A stretch of 64,000 bases of DNA from Mycobacterium sp. GTDB taxonomy: Bacteria > Actinomycetota > Actinomycetes > Mycobacteriales > Mycobacteriaceae. Every line of letters begins with the position of its first letter. Within the stretch, counting starts at the first letter, position 1. Shown here one piece after another: positions 25,702 to 34,658 of the stretch. The notes under the pieces are model-generated. The model was not told the DNA's origin. It was given only the letters and a program-made list of their open reading frames with translations, and did not search any database. A program made the position numbers and the translations under genes. The stretch lies in the NCBI GenBank assembly GCA_016197405.1, contig JACPVR010000017.1, positions 1 through 64,000 on the forward strand, read 5' to 3'.

Positions 25702-26007
25702 TTAGACGCTGAAGGCGTCGATGGCGCTGAGCCCGCTGGCGGCGTCCTCGTCGCCTTCCTGCAAGCTGGACTTCGACACGCCCATCTTCTGGGCGTGGTC
25801 CTCCTGCATCATCGCCTGCTGGTTGCCCATCGTTTGCAGGTCTTCACCGACCCGCATCAGCGCGGCCTGGGCGCTGCCCTTGAAGCTCGGTGCAACACCT
25901 TCGAGCGCCGAACCGAGCTGCTGAACCATGGACTGCAAGCGGTCCTGCTTTTCAAAGAGACCCTGTTGGGTGGTCTCCATGAGTTCCATATCGCCGGAGA
26001 TTGTCAT
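25702..26007 (-). CDS. Esx/WXG100 protein, EsxB-position
   Basis: 101 aa from ATG 26007, preceded by AAAGGAATTA. Coiled helices flank a turn reading SFKGSAQAAL near residues 41-50, in place of WxG. The protein contains no Trp and no Tyr. The C-terminal secretion signal of EsxB proteins (YxxxD/E) is absent; the aligned position reads MGVSKSSLQEGDED, where SSLQE could stand in with Ser for Tyr. It is expected to pair with the gene product at 25362. Confidence 0.85.
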   Translation of the reverse strand: MTISGDMELMETTQQGLFEKQDRLQSMVQQLGSALEGVAPSFKGSAQAALMRVGEDLQTMGNQQAMMQEDHAQKMGVSKSSLQEGDEDAASGLSAIDAFSV

Positions 26008-26095
26008 GCCCTGTAATTCCTTTCATCAACGGCCGCAGCACTTTTCGGTGCGGCACCTAGGTAAGTGTCGAGTGTGTGTTGTGCCCGCAACGCGC

Positions 26096-27319
26096 TCAGG
26101 GCACCCCCTTGCCCCCGGCGTTGGCAGTCAACAGACCGCCGCCTCCGGTGATCACCGGCATTGTGTCGGCGCCGTTGTAGAGGTTCGACGCGGCGGCCAT
26201 CACAGTTGCCCCGTCGACCTGCTTCTTCTCGCTGTCTTGCTGATTGGCGCCGCCCGCTGCTGCGGCGGCACCATGAGCCATCGGGCCCATCATTCCCCCG
26301 CCGCCCATGCTGGCCGGCATCGTCGTACCGACTCGCGCCTGCTCGATACGTGATCCCGTATCGGCGGCGCTGACTGGATTGGCCGCGCTCACCGAGGACG
26401 CCCACGAGCCGGGACTGCGCAGCGCTGAGGCTGCCGAAACCGCCCCCATACCGCCGCCCCCGCCGGCACCACCGAGCGAGGCCGCCACCGCGCCACCGGC
26501 TTGCGGTGTCTGGGTCACCCAGTCTGCGTCGCCGGCCGCGAACTCACCAGTCGAATCCTCTGGTGCGAGATCCACCGAGGACGCCAGCGAACTAAGCTGG
26601 CTCAGCGCCTGCTGAGGGATCTCGGTGAGGCTCTTGAACGGGCCGCCGCCACTGAGCGAGGACACTGCCTGCGTCGGCATGCTCAACAGTTGCGGGAACA
26701 GCCCAGTCGCGGTCTGCATCATCGAACTGGGATCAGCGGCCTGTGTCAGCCCTTCACCTGGCTGGGAACCACCACCGGCAGCACCGACGGTGCTGGGCGG
26801 GGGCGGTGGAATCGGCGGAATCGCCTGCACTCCAGCCATAGACGCGGCCTCGTAGGCCGACTTGTTGGCCGACCCTCTCATCCACATCTCGGTGTACTGA
26901 CCGCGATTGGCGACGATGAACGGAGTCAGCATCCCCAGGAAATTCGCCCCGACCAGCGCTACGTGCTCGCTTTGATTGCCGATGACCTCACCAGGATTGG
27001 GGGTGGCCGCCCGCAGTGTCTCAAAGGATTCCCCGGTGGCCATGATGCTGGCCGCCGCGTGGTTGAGCATGGTCGCCACGGTCCCTAGCCACGCCAGATG
27101 CGGCACATGCGCCACCCGGGCAATCTCCCCAGTCACCGAGGGCCAGCTGATGGACATCGCGGACTCTACGGCCGCGTGCCCACCCAGCATGCCGATGATG
27201 GCACCCGCCAACGCTTCGAGCTGCGCAGCCGAGGCGAAAAACGAGGCAGCCGACGGCCCCAACCAAAACCCCGCCGACGTCGTTTCCGGCGGTTCAGCTT
27301 GATAGGCCCCCGGTGGCAT
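26096..27319 (-). CDS. PPE protein
   Basis: 407 aa from ATG 27319. The N-terminal about 170 residues form the PPE helical domain: PPETTSAGFWLGPSAASFFA replaces the usual LPPEVNS...GPG opening, and QYTEMWMRGSANKSAYEAAS matches the EspG-binding end (xMW...). The rest is a Gly/Ala/Ser-rich tail with GSWASSVSAANPVSA, similar to the PPE SVP-type region. Near the C-terminus LYNGADTMP fits the YxxxD export pattern, the only clear copy among the ESX substrates here. It is encoded 25 bp after the PE gene and should form the PE-PPE dimer. Confidence 0.88.
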   Translation of the reverse strand: MPPGAYQAEPPETTSAGFWLGPSAASFFASAAQLEALAGAIIGMLGGHAAVESAMSISWPSVTGEIARVAHVPHLAWLGTVATMLNHAAASIMATGESFETLRAATPNPGEVIGNQSEHVALVGANFLGMLTPFIVANRGQYTEMWMRGSANKSAYEAASMAGVQAIPPIPPPPPSTVGAAGGGSQPGEGLTQAADPSSMMQTATGLFPQLLSMPTQAVSSLSGGGPFKSLTEIPQQALSQLSSLASSVDLAPEDSTGEFAAGDADWVTQTPQAGGAVAASLGGAGGGGGMGAVSAASALRSPGSWASSVSAANPVSAADTGSRIEQARVGTTMPASMGGGGMMGPMAHGAAAAAGGANQQDSEKKQVDGATVMAAASNLYNGADTMPVITGGGGLLTANAGGKGVP

Positions 27320-27344
27320 AGCGCTCCCAGTCTCCCCGCGCGCC

Positions 27345-27650
27345 CTACAGCACCGTGTTCATCAACACGGCGTTGGCAGCATCCTCGAGCGACATCACCG
27401 TGCCGGCCACCGAGTTGGCCACCCCGTACATCGCCTGCATCGCTGCCGCCCCGGACAACACCGACGCCACTTCCGCGCTGTACGCGGCGATCTTCGCGGC
27501 ATTGGTCGCCGAAATCTCCTCCAGCCCCGGCGGCACCACCGCGGCGGCCGCAGCCGCCTGCGCAGTATGCCCGGCAGCCTGTGCCGACAGTCCGGTAGTG
27601 GCCGCCGCAGCAGCGGCAAGGCCGATCGGATTGACAACTACCGACGTCAT
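27345..27650 (-). CDS. PE protein
   Basis: 101 aa from ATG 27650 with GGGAGG upstream. A PE-length all-helical protein: NPIGLAAAAAATTGLSAQAA, then a turn VVPPGLEEISATNAAKIAAY, then the second helix. The PE residues themselves are replaced by NP. At the end of the second helix AMYGVANS gives Tyr followed by Asn at +4, where YxxxD/E is expected. It pairs with the adjacent PPE. A CACGT-type element (AAGTGAACA) lies 68 bp upstream. Confidence 0.85.
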   Translation of the reverse strand: MTSVVVNPIGLAAAAAATTGLSAQAAGHTAQAAAAAAVVPPGLEEISATNAAKIAAYSAEVASVLSGAAAMQAMYGVANSVAGTVMSLEDAANAVLMNTVL

Positions 27651-27717
27651 GTAAAGCCCTCCCTAACTAATCAGGACTCCTGCACGATAACACAGGAATG
27701 GTCACCCCGTACACATA

Positions 27718-27726
27718 AAGTGAACA
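27718..27726. promoter_or_regulatory. degenerate copy of the shared ACGTRAACA element upstream of PE
   Basis: AAGTGAACA lies in the 173-bp gap between the eccCb stop and the PE start; on the minus strand it reads TGTTCACTT. It matches the CACGTRAACA elements at 11427, 24294, 37734 and 43968 at eight of nine core positions. It could drive or regulate separate expression of the PE-PPE-esx block. No good -10 is visible at 17 bp. Confidence 0.3.
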
Positions 27727-27823
27727 GCCTTTGTTGCATCTATGTGTTTGCCAGCCATACGCGCGACCGGCCCTCTGATACCACCACGGTTTGACGACGT
27801 TGTCATGCGCGAATTTCCACCGC

Positions 27824-30800
27824 TCACCACTGATCGCGACCCGAATCGGGGCTGTAGCCCTCCGGTAACGGCACGGTGGCCACCTGAATCACCTGGCGTC
27901 CCCCCTTCGGGTAGACCAACTCACCGCGACCCGGAGACCGAGGAACAGCGCGAATGCTATCGACAATGGGGCCGTCACTGCGCTCACCATCCAGGATCAA
28001 CACCCCCGCGCCGGCTGCACTCATCCCCGAGATGATCTTGTTGCCTCCCGTCGTGGACATCCAATTCTTGATGGCCGAGGCCACCAGCAGATGAACACCG
28101 ATCTGGCGGCCCCGCGCAACGACGGGCTCCAATGGGGCCACCAACGACATCGAGCTGTATCCCGGCACGTTGAGGTTGGTGAAGTCGTCAATCACGATGA
28201 AATAGCGCGGCCCGCTGAACCGCCACCGCGCCTTCTCCTCGGGACTCGCGTCCGCCGGCGCAGTGCGCTCGGCGAATTTGGCCGCCATCTTCTTGGCAGC
28301 CGCGCCGATCTGCTGAGCATCGGAGCTGTAGAACGCCAAGTAGGCCGGATCGATGAACGCCCCAAGCTCCAGGCCCACGTCAAAGCCGATGATCTGAGCT
28401 TCCTCCGGGGTGAAACTCTCCTGAATCGACGCAATGAGGGTCGTGAGCACAGTGGTACGGCCCGACTTCGCGCTGCCCACCGCGTAAAAGTGCGGGCACT
28501 CAGCCAAGTTGACACCCACCGTCTCCAGCGCATGCTCTCCGACCCCGAGCTTCAACGTTCCGCGCGGCACATCGTCCAACTCGGCATAGCTCACCGCAGC
28601 AGGCAGGGTCGGCAAGACCGGTGCCGGGGCCACGCCCAGCGCGCTCCACCGCTGGGCAATTAGTGCACACGTCTGCACAACGGCGTCCTGGCTGTAGTCA
28701 GCAGACCCCACCGCAGAGCCCAGCACCGCCGAAGCCGCAGGCACGCCCGTCAGGAAGTGCAGCACCTTGCCCTTGACATTGGCCAGCCCCCGACCGGGCT
28801 GCTCAGGGACCTTCGCGGCTTTCGCACGATCGCCGGCCTCGCTGTCGGTGGCGCTTTGCACCCGCAGCTCGATGCGCGTCCCGAACTTGTCCTTGAGCGT
28901 ATGGTTCGCCGTCATCCACTGATCGTTGGTCACCAGCAGATGAACACCGTAGTTCAGCGCCGAGCCGCTACCCAACGCCACGATCCGGCCGTGCAGTTCG
29001 AAGTCCTGTTCTTTAAGCCCACCAAGGTTGTCCACGATCAGGAACACATCACCGTGACCGTCGTCGGGGACCTCGCCGGGCTTGCCGGCGAACTTGCGGG
29101 CACGAAACTCCCCCAGATCGATGCCGGCCAGTTCCCAATTACGCACCCGCTCCTTGAGCAGCCGTTCGACCTCACTGACCACCCGCGCGATCTTCTCCGC
29201 GTTCCCCTGACCAGCCACCCCGGCCACATGCGGCAAACCGGCCAACGACGCCACCCTGCCGCCACCGAAATCGATACCGTAAAACTGCACCCGCTGCGGA
29301 CTGTGCGATATCGCCAACGAGGCCACCACCGTCTGCACCGCGGTGGACTTTCCGCTCTGCGGGGCCCCGACCACCATCACGTTGCCTTTGGCCCCGCCCA
29401 GGTCCGCGACGAGCAAGTCCTGGGTGTGCCCGTACGGGTCATCTGCACGGCCGTAGGGCACTCGCAGACCCGCGTCGGCGGTCACATCCAGCCAGTCGCG
29501 CCCCCACAACTCCTGGGCCATCGTGTCCAGAGGGATCGTCACAATCTCCTCCAGCGGCGGCAGATGCATGCGGTGCATCGATCGGCACGTGCGGCCCGCG
29601 TCAGCGAGCCGCCCGACCAAGGTCGAGACCACCGTCGGGGAATCAATGTCTGTCTTGGCCAGAGCCTCTTTCTGGGCCTGCTCCTGTGCGGCACGATCGT
29701 CCACGTCGTCCAGCAACTCGATATCGATCGGCAGGGAATGCACCTGCGCCTCGAAGCGGTGCGCGTCGATGAACTGTCCCTCTTGACGCCGACGCTGAGC
29801 CTTGCCAATGACCGGCGGAATGAATGGCGCCGACACATAGAACGACCGGAACAGATGATGCTCACCCTCGAACACCAAAAACCCGGTCCCCACCGGGGCT
29901 CCGATCAAATCGGTGTAGGCCTTCGGCGACCCGATCGCCTGCCGCGACTGCCCGGCGTCTTTGACCTTCATCCCGATCGAGTAGGTCTGCTGGGCGATCA
30001 TCCCACCCATCCGACCCGTCTCCACCCGCTGCGAAGCATTGAGAATGTGCATCCACAAGCCGCGACCTTTAAGCGCCATCCTGTCGAACGTCTCGACCAC
30101 GGTCGGACGGATCTTCAACAGCTCGGAGAACTCATCAATCACGACCAGCAGCGCGCCCAGCGGCTCCAGTTCAGGACGTGTGGTCGCCCGCGCCCGCTCA
30201 TAGTTGCGGACATCCTTGTACCCCGCCTTTTTCAAGATGGTCTCTCGCCGCACCACCTCACCGTTGAACATGTCCTCTAGACGCTCCAGCCGAGACTCAG
30301 ACTCTTCCAGGTTGGAAATGACGCCCTGGACATGGGGAAGATCGGCCAGCGCCATCATCGCGGTCTCGCCCTTGAAGTCACCCAGAATCATCTGCAGCAC
30401 TTCCGGACTGTGCGTCATGGCCAACGCCAAGATCACTGCCACCAGCGTCTCGGACTTTCCGGAACCAATCTGACCGGTCAGCATCCCGTGCGGCCCCATG
30501 CCGCTTTCCTTGTCCTCCTTCAAGTCCAACCACACCGTCTTGCCGGAGGTCGGGTTCTTGCCCAGCGGTGCCCGTAACCTGCTCTGCGCGGTGACCTTCG
30601 ACCACAACATGTGCGGATCCCACTGCCGGGCATCCGCCACCTCAAAGAAGTCGAGGAAATCCTGACCCGCGCGAGCATCGGCGGCCCGCTCGGCGAGCAG
30701 CCGTGTGGCGGCATCCTCACGCTCGAAACGGGCCACCGCCCGGGCGAACACCTCAAACTCCACCTGCGACATCACGTCCGGTTTTGCCGCGAACTTCAAA

Positions 30801-30832
30801 CCTTTCGCATACCGACTCGACACCTCGGCCAT
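27824..30832 (-). CDS. eccCb: EccCb with three FtsK/SpoIIIE ATPase domains
   Basis: 1002 aa from ATG 30832, AGGAGG upstream, start overlapping the eccCa stop (TGATG). Domain 1: Walker A GQIGSGKSETL near residue 124, Walker B LLVVIDEFSELL. Domain 2: GAPQSGKSTAVQT near 490, Walker B FLIVDNLGGL. Domain 3: GSAKSGRTTVLTT near 789, where Lys of Walker A is Arg, with YFIVIDDFTNL. EccC is the motor of the ESX machine and recruits substrates through domain 3. All three ATPase domains are on this chain, unlike ESX-1 where domain 1 is on EccCa. Confidence 0.95.
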   Translation of the reverse strand: MAEVSSRYAKGLKFAAKPDVMSQVEFEVFARAVARFEREDAATRLLAERAADARAGQDFLDFFEVADARQWDPHMLWSKVTAQSRLRAPLGKNPTSGKTVWLDLKEDKESGMGPHGMLTGQIGSGKSETLVAVILALAMTHSPEVLQMILGDFKGETAMMALADLPHVQGVISNLEESESRLERLEDMFNGEVVRRETILKKAGYKDVRNYERARATTRPELEPLGALLVVIDEFSELLKIRPTVVETFDRMALKGRGLWMHILNASQRVETGRMGGMIAQQTYSIGMKVKDAGQSRQAIGSPKAYTDLIGAPVGTGFLVFEGEHHLFRSFYVSAPFIPPVIGKAQRRRQEGQFIDAHRFEAQVHSLPIDIELLDDVDDRAAQEQAQKEALAKTDIDSPTVVSTLVGRLADAGRTCRSMHRMHLPPLEEIVTIPLDTMAQELWGRDWLDVTADAGLRVPYGRADDPYGHTQDLLVADLGGAKGNVMVVGAPQSGKSTAVQTVVASLAISHSPQRVQFYGIDFGGGRVASLAGLPHVAGVAGQGNAEKIARVVSEVERLLKERVRNWELAGIDLGEFRARKFAGKPGEVPDDGHGDVFLIVDNLGGLKEQDFELHGRIVALGSGSALNYGVHLLVTNDQWMTANHTLKDKFGTRIELRVQSATDSEAGDRAKAAKVPEQPGRGLANVKGKVLHFLTGVPAASAVLGSAVGSADYSQDAVVQTCALIAQRWSALGVAPAPVLPTLPAAVSYAELDDVPRGTLKLGVGEHALETVGVNLAECPHFYAVGSAKSGRTTVLTTLIASIQESFTPEEAQIIGFDVGLELGAFIDPAYLAFYSSDAQQIGAAAKKMAAKFAERTAPADASPEEKARWRFSGPRYFIVIDDFTNLNVPGYSSMSLVAPLEPVVARGRQIGVHLLVASAIKNWMSTTGGNKIISGMSAAGAGVLILDGERSDGPIVDSIRAVPRSPGRGELVYPKGGRQVIQVATVPLPEGYSPDSGRDQW

Positions 30833-32019
30833 CACAGCACCTCCTCGGCCCTCAGCAAGGCACCCTGCTCATCGAGCACGAAGGCCGTCGCCGACGTCGC
30901 CAACGCCGAGAACGTATCTCCAGTGGCCTCCAGCACACACAGCCCCGCAAACCCCACTGCATCTACGGCCTCACCGAGCTCACCGCTCTTGAGCACCCCG
31001 AGCAGCGGAGCGCAGTTGGCCCCGGGTAAATCCACCACCACCACCATGTGATCATCGGGAGGCGGCATCCCCTCCATCCGAGCCGACCACGGACCCTTGG
31101 CCTGCAATTGGGCGCCATGGCGGTCCATGAAGTCGCCAACATCGGGGTAGATCATCCGCACCGGTCCAGACGCATCGACTAACACCGGATCACCAACGTG
31201 GGGCAACCATTTGGCCCCCTCCCACGCCGCCTCATCATCGGTGATGATTGCCAGCCGCACCACATCAGGGCCGTGGAAGGCGCACAGCTGGCAGACCATC
31301 GCCCGAAGCAACCCCTGCACGATGGGACGCTGATCATCGTCGGCAGTGAAGAACGTCCATCCCATCTGGTCGAACAGATGCAACGGACGGGCGACGTCAT
31401 GCACCACGTTCTGAGTCAACATAAAGTCCCGCGCCGCAATCGCGGTCGCAGTCTCCCGGAACTCCGGAGGCGGAACCTTCTGTGGAGGAAGAATTTTCGT
31501 CCTCAACCGCGTCACCCCCACACCGATACGCACATGCCCGAAATTGCGGTCATTCGGCGATCTCTCCCACATCCGAGCGGTCCCGACCAGCGTCAACAAC
31601 GCACCCTCAGCAGGGTTGGGATGGTGGTAGGCGATCTCGCGCGCCTGTGCCCGTGCCCCCTCATGCACATCTTCACGCAACTCATCCAGGGTGCGCGCAT
31701 AATCCACCCGGCTCTGCGCCAATGCCGCCGGCCGCGCCTTCTCATTCTGCCCGCCACCACGGTTGCGCATCATCATGAACACCGACATCAGCATGATCGG
31801 CAGAATGAACAGGCCGCCCATCCCCATCGTGCGCGCGCCGCTGCGGATCATGATCACCAACAACGTCACCACGGCGATGACGAAAACCAATATCCACACC
31901 CACATCGGCGGCCGCGACTGCGGGGGACGCACCAGCTCGGCCAGCTCGGGCAAAGTCAGACTGCGCTCACCAAGCTCTGGTGCGCGCACCTTGTCCTTAT
32001 CGAATCCCTGCTTGGCCAT
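30832..32019 (-). CDS. eccCa: EccCa, membrane and DUF part of split EccC
   Basis: 395 aa from ATG 32019, one base after the eccB stop. Two membrane helices near residues 38-60 (MWVWILVFVIAVVTLLVIM) and 66-86 (MGGLFILPIMLMSVFMMM) are followed by the nucleotide-binding-like DUF region (GHVRIGVGVTRLRTKI, VRLAIITDDEAAWEGAKWLP). No Walker motif occurs before the stop. It forms the membrane stalk of EccC. The break comes before ATPase domain 1, giving a short EccCa and a long EccCb. Confidence 0.93.
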   Translation of the reverse strand: MAKQGFDKDKVRAPELGERSLTLPELAELVRPPQSRPPMWVWILVFVIAVVTLLVIMIRSGARTMGMGGLFILPIMLMSVFMMMRNRGGGQNEKARPAALAQSRVDYARTLDELREDVHEGARAQAREIAYHHPNPAEGALLTLVGTARMWERSPNDRNFGHVRIGVGVTRLRTKILPPQKVPPPEFRETATAIAARDFMLTQNVVHDVARPLHLFDQMGWTFFTADDDQRPIVQGLLRAMVCQLCAFHGPDVVRLAIITDDEAAWEGAKWLPHVGDPVLVDASGPVRMIYPDVGDFMDRHGAQLQAKGPWSARMEGMPPPDDHMVVVVDLPGANCAPLLGVLKSGELGEAVDAVGFAGLCVLEATGDTFSALATSATAFVLDEQGALLRAEEVL

Positions 32020-32021
32020 CG

Positions 32022-33563
32022 TTATCGGCTCCCCTCGCCCTGTATCCGTTCACCCGGAATGTTGATCACCGTGTCCCGTTGCACGCGCGCCGCCTGCTCC
32101 GAGAGCAACGGTCCCGCCGGCAACCACCGGATGACCGTCCAGGGAGCACGCGTCGGGGTGATGTCCTTCAGCCCGAGCGCCTGCTGAGTCGAATTGTTCT
32201 GCCCCGACACGTCAATGCCGAACCGCACCCCGGTGTCACCGATCCACCACAGCGATTCGCGGCGTGGGGAGTCCGGCTCCACGCCGGTGACCTGAACAAA
32301 GTTCGCGCTATCGGAGTCCAGGTAGACCGCATCGGCAGCATCGCTGGCCTGCCCGGAGACCATCTGCATCACCTTGGGCTCCTCACTGACCGGGATCGGG
32401 AGTCGCCGCCCCGATACCGTTCTCACGCTCGCCTGCGGTTCGTTGGCATCCTTGCGCCACACCACGCACGTGACGGGCTCCACGGCTTTGTCCAACAGCG
32501 TCAACGGTCCACGCGGATACTTCGACACGTCGAACCCCACAGCCTGCGGAGCGTCCGCCACAATGTGCGGGGCGGCTTCAAGCACACGGCCCTGCCCGGA
32601 CGGATCAGCATTGCTCAACATCAACGCCACCGTCTCGGGAATCAACTGCATGCCCGCGGGCAAGGCCACAAAGAACTGTTGCTGACCGTCGGCGGACTCC
32701 GATCGAACCACCGAACCCGACACCACCGACAGCTGCGACGTGGCATACCCCACGGGTCCGCCGGGACTCGGTACCGCCGGAACCCGCAGCGGCGCAGTGG
32801 GAATCAAAGCTTCAAAGAGTGCCTTGGACATCGGAGCAGGGCGCACACCACCGGCCTGAATGCCCAGCGCCAGCATCACCGGCCGATCTGCAAGGTCGAT
32901 CAGTGACCGATGGCCATCGGTCACCAGATACACCGAACCGCCGTAATTCATCAGCACCGCCTGCGGCGAATGCATCTCATGCGACCAGTCGCCCAACTCC
33001 AACTCCCCGCCCAGAACCGTGACCGAGGGCTTACTCTGCGGACCACCAGAGCCCAGCCTGTCGCACAATCCCCAACCGGTGGTCTGCGGTGTGCGCGCCA
33101 CCAAATCGTTAGGGGCACCGACAATCCCGACCATCGGCCCCATTGGGCGCTCCTCGATCTGCGCCATCGGCACCAACTTGGGAGACACATCCTGGCCCAG
33201 AATCAGTCGCGCTGACGCCAAGTTCAGTACCGGGTGCATCGCGCCGTCGATATCGACATACAGTGCTCCACTGCCCCGATCGGCGACCAGCTTCGACTCC
33301 CCGATCTGGCCTGCGGGCCGCAACCACGCCAGGACAAAGCAGACCCCCAGCGCGAGTACAGCAACCACTACGCCCACCAAGGTCGACGCGCCGTAGTTCT
33401 TCGACGGATCGTGGACCAGTCGCACCGAATGCCGCGCCACCGCGACCGCCATCCGATGCCACAGAAACCGCCACGCGGCTACCTGCTCCAACGAGGTATA
33501 GGTCAGCCCGGTCCCGCGCGGCCGAGACGGCCGCCGCTCCTCAGATTCATTCGATCCCGCCAC
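32022..33563 (-). CDS. eccB: EccB, ESX core-complex membrane protein
   Basis: 513 aa from GTG 33563 with GGAAGGT upstream. The cytosolic N-terminus carries the family motif GLTYTSLEQVAAWRFLWHR. One membrane helix (TLVGVVVAVLALGVCFVLAW, residues 61-80) precedes a large periplasmic part with R1-R4 repeats and a core domain. Two Cys (WGLCDRL and PVTCVVW) match the conserved disulfide. EccB reaches across the periplasm from the EccCDE core. Length is typical. Confidence 0.95.
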   Translation of the reverse strand: MAGSNESEERRPSRPRGTGLTYTSLEQVAAWRFLWHRMAVAVARHSVRLVHDPSKNYGASTLVGVVVAVLALGVCFVLAWLRPAGQIGESKLVADRGSGALYVDIDGAMHPVLNLASARLILGQDVSPKLVPMAQIEERPMGPMVGIVGAPNDLVARTPQTTGWGLCDRLGSGGPQSKPSVTVLGGELELGDWSHEMHSPQAVLMNYGGSVYLVTDGHRSLIDLADRPVMLALGIQAGGVRPAPMSKALFEALIPTAPLRVPAVPSPGGPVGYATSQLSVVSGSVVRSESADGQQQFFVALPAGMQLIPETVALMLSNADPSGQGRVLEAAPHIVADAPQAVGFDVSKYPRGPLTLLDKAVEPVTCVVWRKDANEPQASVRTVSGRRLPIPVSEEPKVMQMVSGQASDAADAVYLDSDSANFVQVTGVEPDSPRRESLWWIGDTGVRFGIDVSGQNNSTQQALGLKDITPTRAPWTVIRWLPAGPLLSEQAARVQRDTVINIPGERIQGEGSR

Positions 33564-33569
33564 CAGCTT

Positions 33570-34658
33570 CTACCTTCCCCCGCCGATCGAGACCGCGTGT
33601 ACGTGATCCATGTGGTTTTGCGTCGCATTACCGCGACCGCCCATCATTGAGGCGCTTCCATCGGGCTGAATCATCTGCTGCCGCCAGATCATGTGGTCCA
33701 GCCCCAACTCTGTTCTATTGCGCACCAGGAAGTTAACGACCTCATTGCCCAACTGCCGGCCGTCGGGGGTATCCCAGTTGGGGATCATGATGTCGAGGGC
33801 CAACCCGTCGGGATGCCAGTGCAGCGCATCTTGGCGTACCCCACCGATCTCCTTGATCTCGGGAAACGCCGCGCTGATGGCGCGGTTCATCAGCTTGGTG
33901 TACTTCTGCAACCCACGCTCATCAGCGCGGCCGGGCCCACTAGTGTCCAGCCCGCGGTCACCACCACCAGGCTTCGTCGACGCGGCTTTGGTGACGGTCT
34001 GTGCTGCCGGGGAGGCCAGCCCACTCAATGCGCTCAGCGGCTGTCCCAGCGCGGAGAGCCCGCCCATGCCCGGCATGCCGCCGCCACCCATACCGCCACC
34101 CATGCCCGGCATGCCGCCACCCATACCGGGCATCGCGCCGCCGAACCCGGCCAGCGGCGACGGACCGCGAGGAACGCCGCCGACATCGTTGTAGCCGGCC
34201 ACATTCGCCGCCGTCGAGGCAGCATGAGTGCTCGCATCGCCAGTCCCAGACTCCGCGGTACCGCGGGTCTCCTCCAGCCGCTGCATGATCGCGGCGATCA
34301 ACGCCCGCTTGCCTTCTGGCGTGTTGGTCGCCAGACCCATCGACTGCACATCAGCGACCGCCTGATCGATGATCGCGGTCATCTCACCCTGATGCATCCC
34401 TGATGAGCCCGCCGCCGATTCCAGCTCCGACTGCGCAATGCTGTCCTGATCGGCAAGGGCGGCAACCTCATTGCTGATCTGCCACCCGCTGCTCTCCTGC
34501 CCATCAGCGGCCTGCCCGCTACCAGGCCCCTGGGCCGGTGGGGCCGGTGGCGGACTGGCCGGGACCGGTAACAACGCCGAACCGCCGGAAGCGCCGAACC
34601 CGTCACGCACACCACCCATCACCCCCCCAGCCGAACGCACAAACGTCTCCACAGACAT
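33570..34658 (-). CDS. ESX-linked protein with M15/VanY-like peptidase domain
   Basis: 362 aa from ATG 34658, overlapping the upstream stop (TGATG). Residues 1-225 form a module shared with the next two genes: Pro-rich start, helical DQAVADVQSMGLATNTPEGK and RLEETRG, AAYNDVGG-like turn (here AGYNDVGGVP), then Met/Gly-rich repeats (GMPGMGGG). The C-terminal 110 residues (RGLQKYTKLMNRAISAAFPE onward) contain HWHPDGLALDIMIP and a terminal HMDHVHA, the H..D..HxH zinc pattern of M15-type peptidoglycan peptidases. Probably exported and acting on cell wall. The N-terminal module may be the export signal (inference). Confidence 0.75.
   Translation of the reverse strand: MSVETFVRSAGGVMGGVRDGFGASGGSALLPVPASPPPAPPAQGPGSGQAADGQESSGWQISNEVAALADQDSIAQSELESAAGSSGMHQGEMTAIIDQAVADVQSMGLATNTPEGKRALIAAIMQRLEETRGTAESGTGDASTHAASTAANVAGYNDVGGVPRGPSPLAGFGGAMPGMGGGMPGMGGGMGGGGMPGMGGLSALGQPLSALSGLASPAAQTVTKAASTKPGGGDRGLDTSGPGRADERGLQKYTKLMNRAISAAFPEIKEIGGVRQDALHWHPDGLALDIMIPNWDTPDGRQLGNEVVNFLVRNRTELGLDHMIWRQQMIQPDGSASMMGGRGNATQNHMDHVHAVSIGGGR
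33960..34658 (-). repeat. duplicated N-terminal coding module, copy 1
   Basis: The first about 230 codons of the 34658 gene are nearly the same as those of the 35839 gene (copy 2 at 35155-35839), while the 3' parts are unrelated. Differences are mostly single substitutions in the Pro-rich segment and around codons 75-95. This points to a recent tandem duplication followed or accompanied by domain swapping. Confidence 0.75.

Noticed and set aside
28757..30280. 507-aa plus-strand ORF
   Set aside because: Antisense to eccCb ATPase domains, with no recognisable motif; eccCb explains this DNA.
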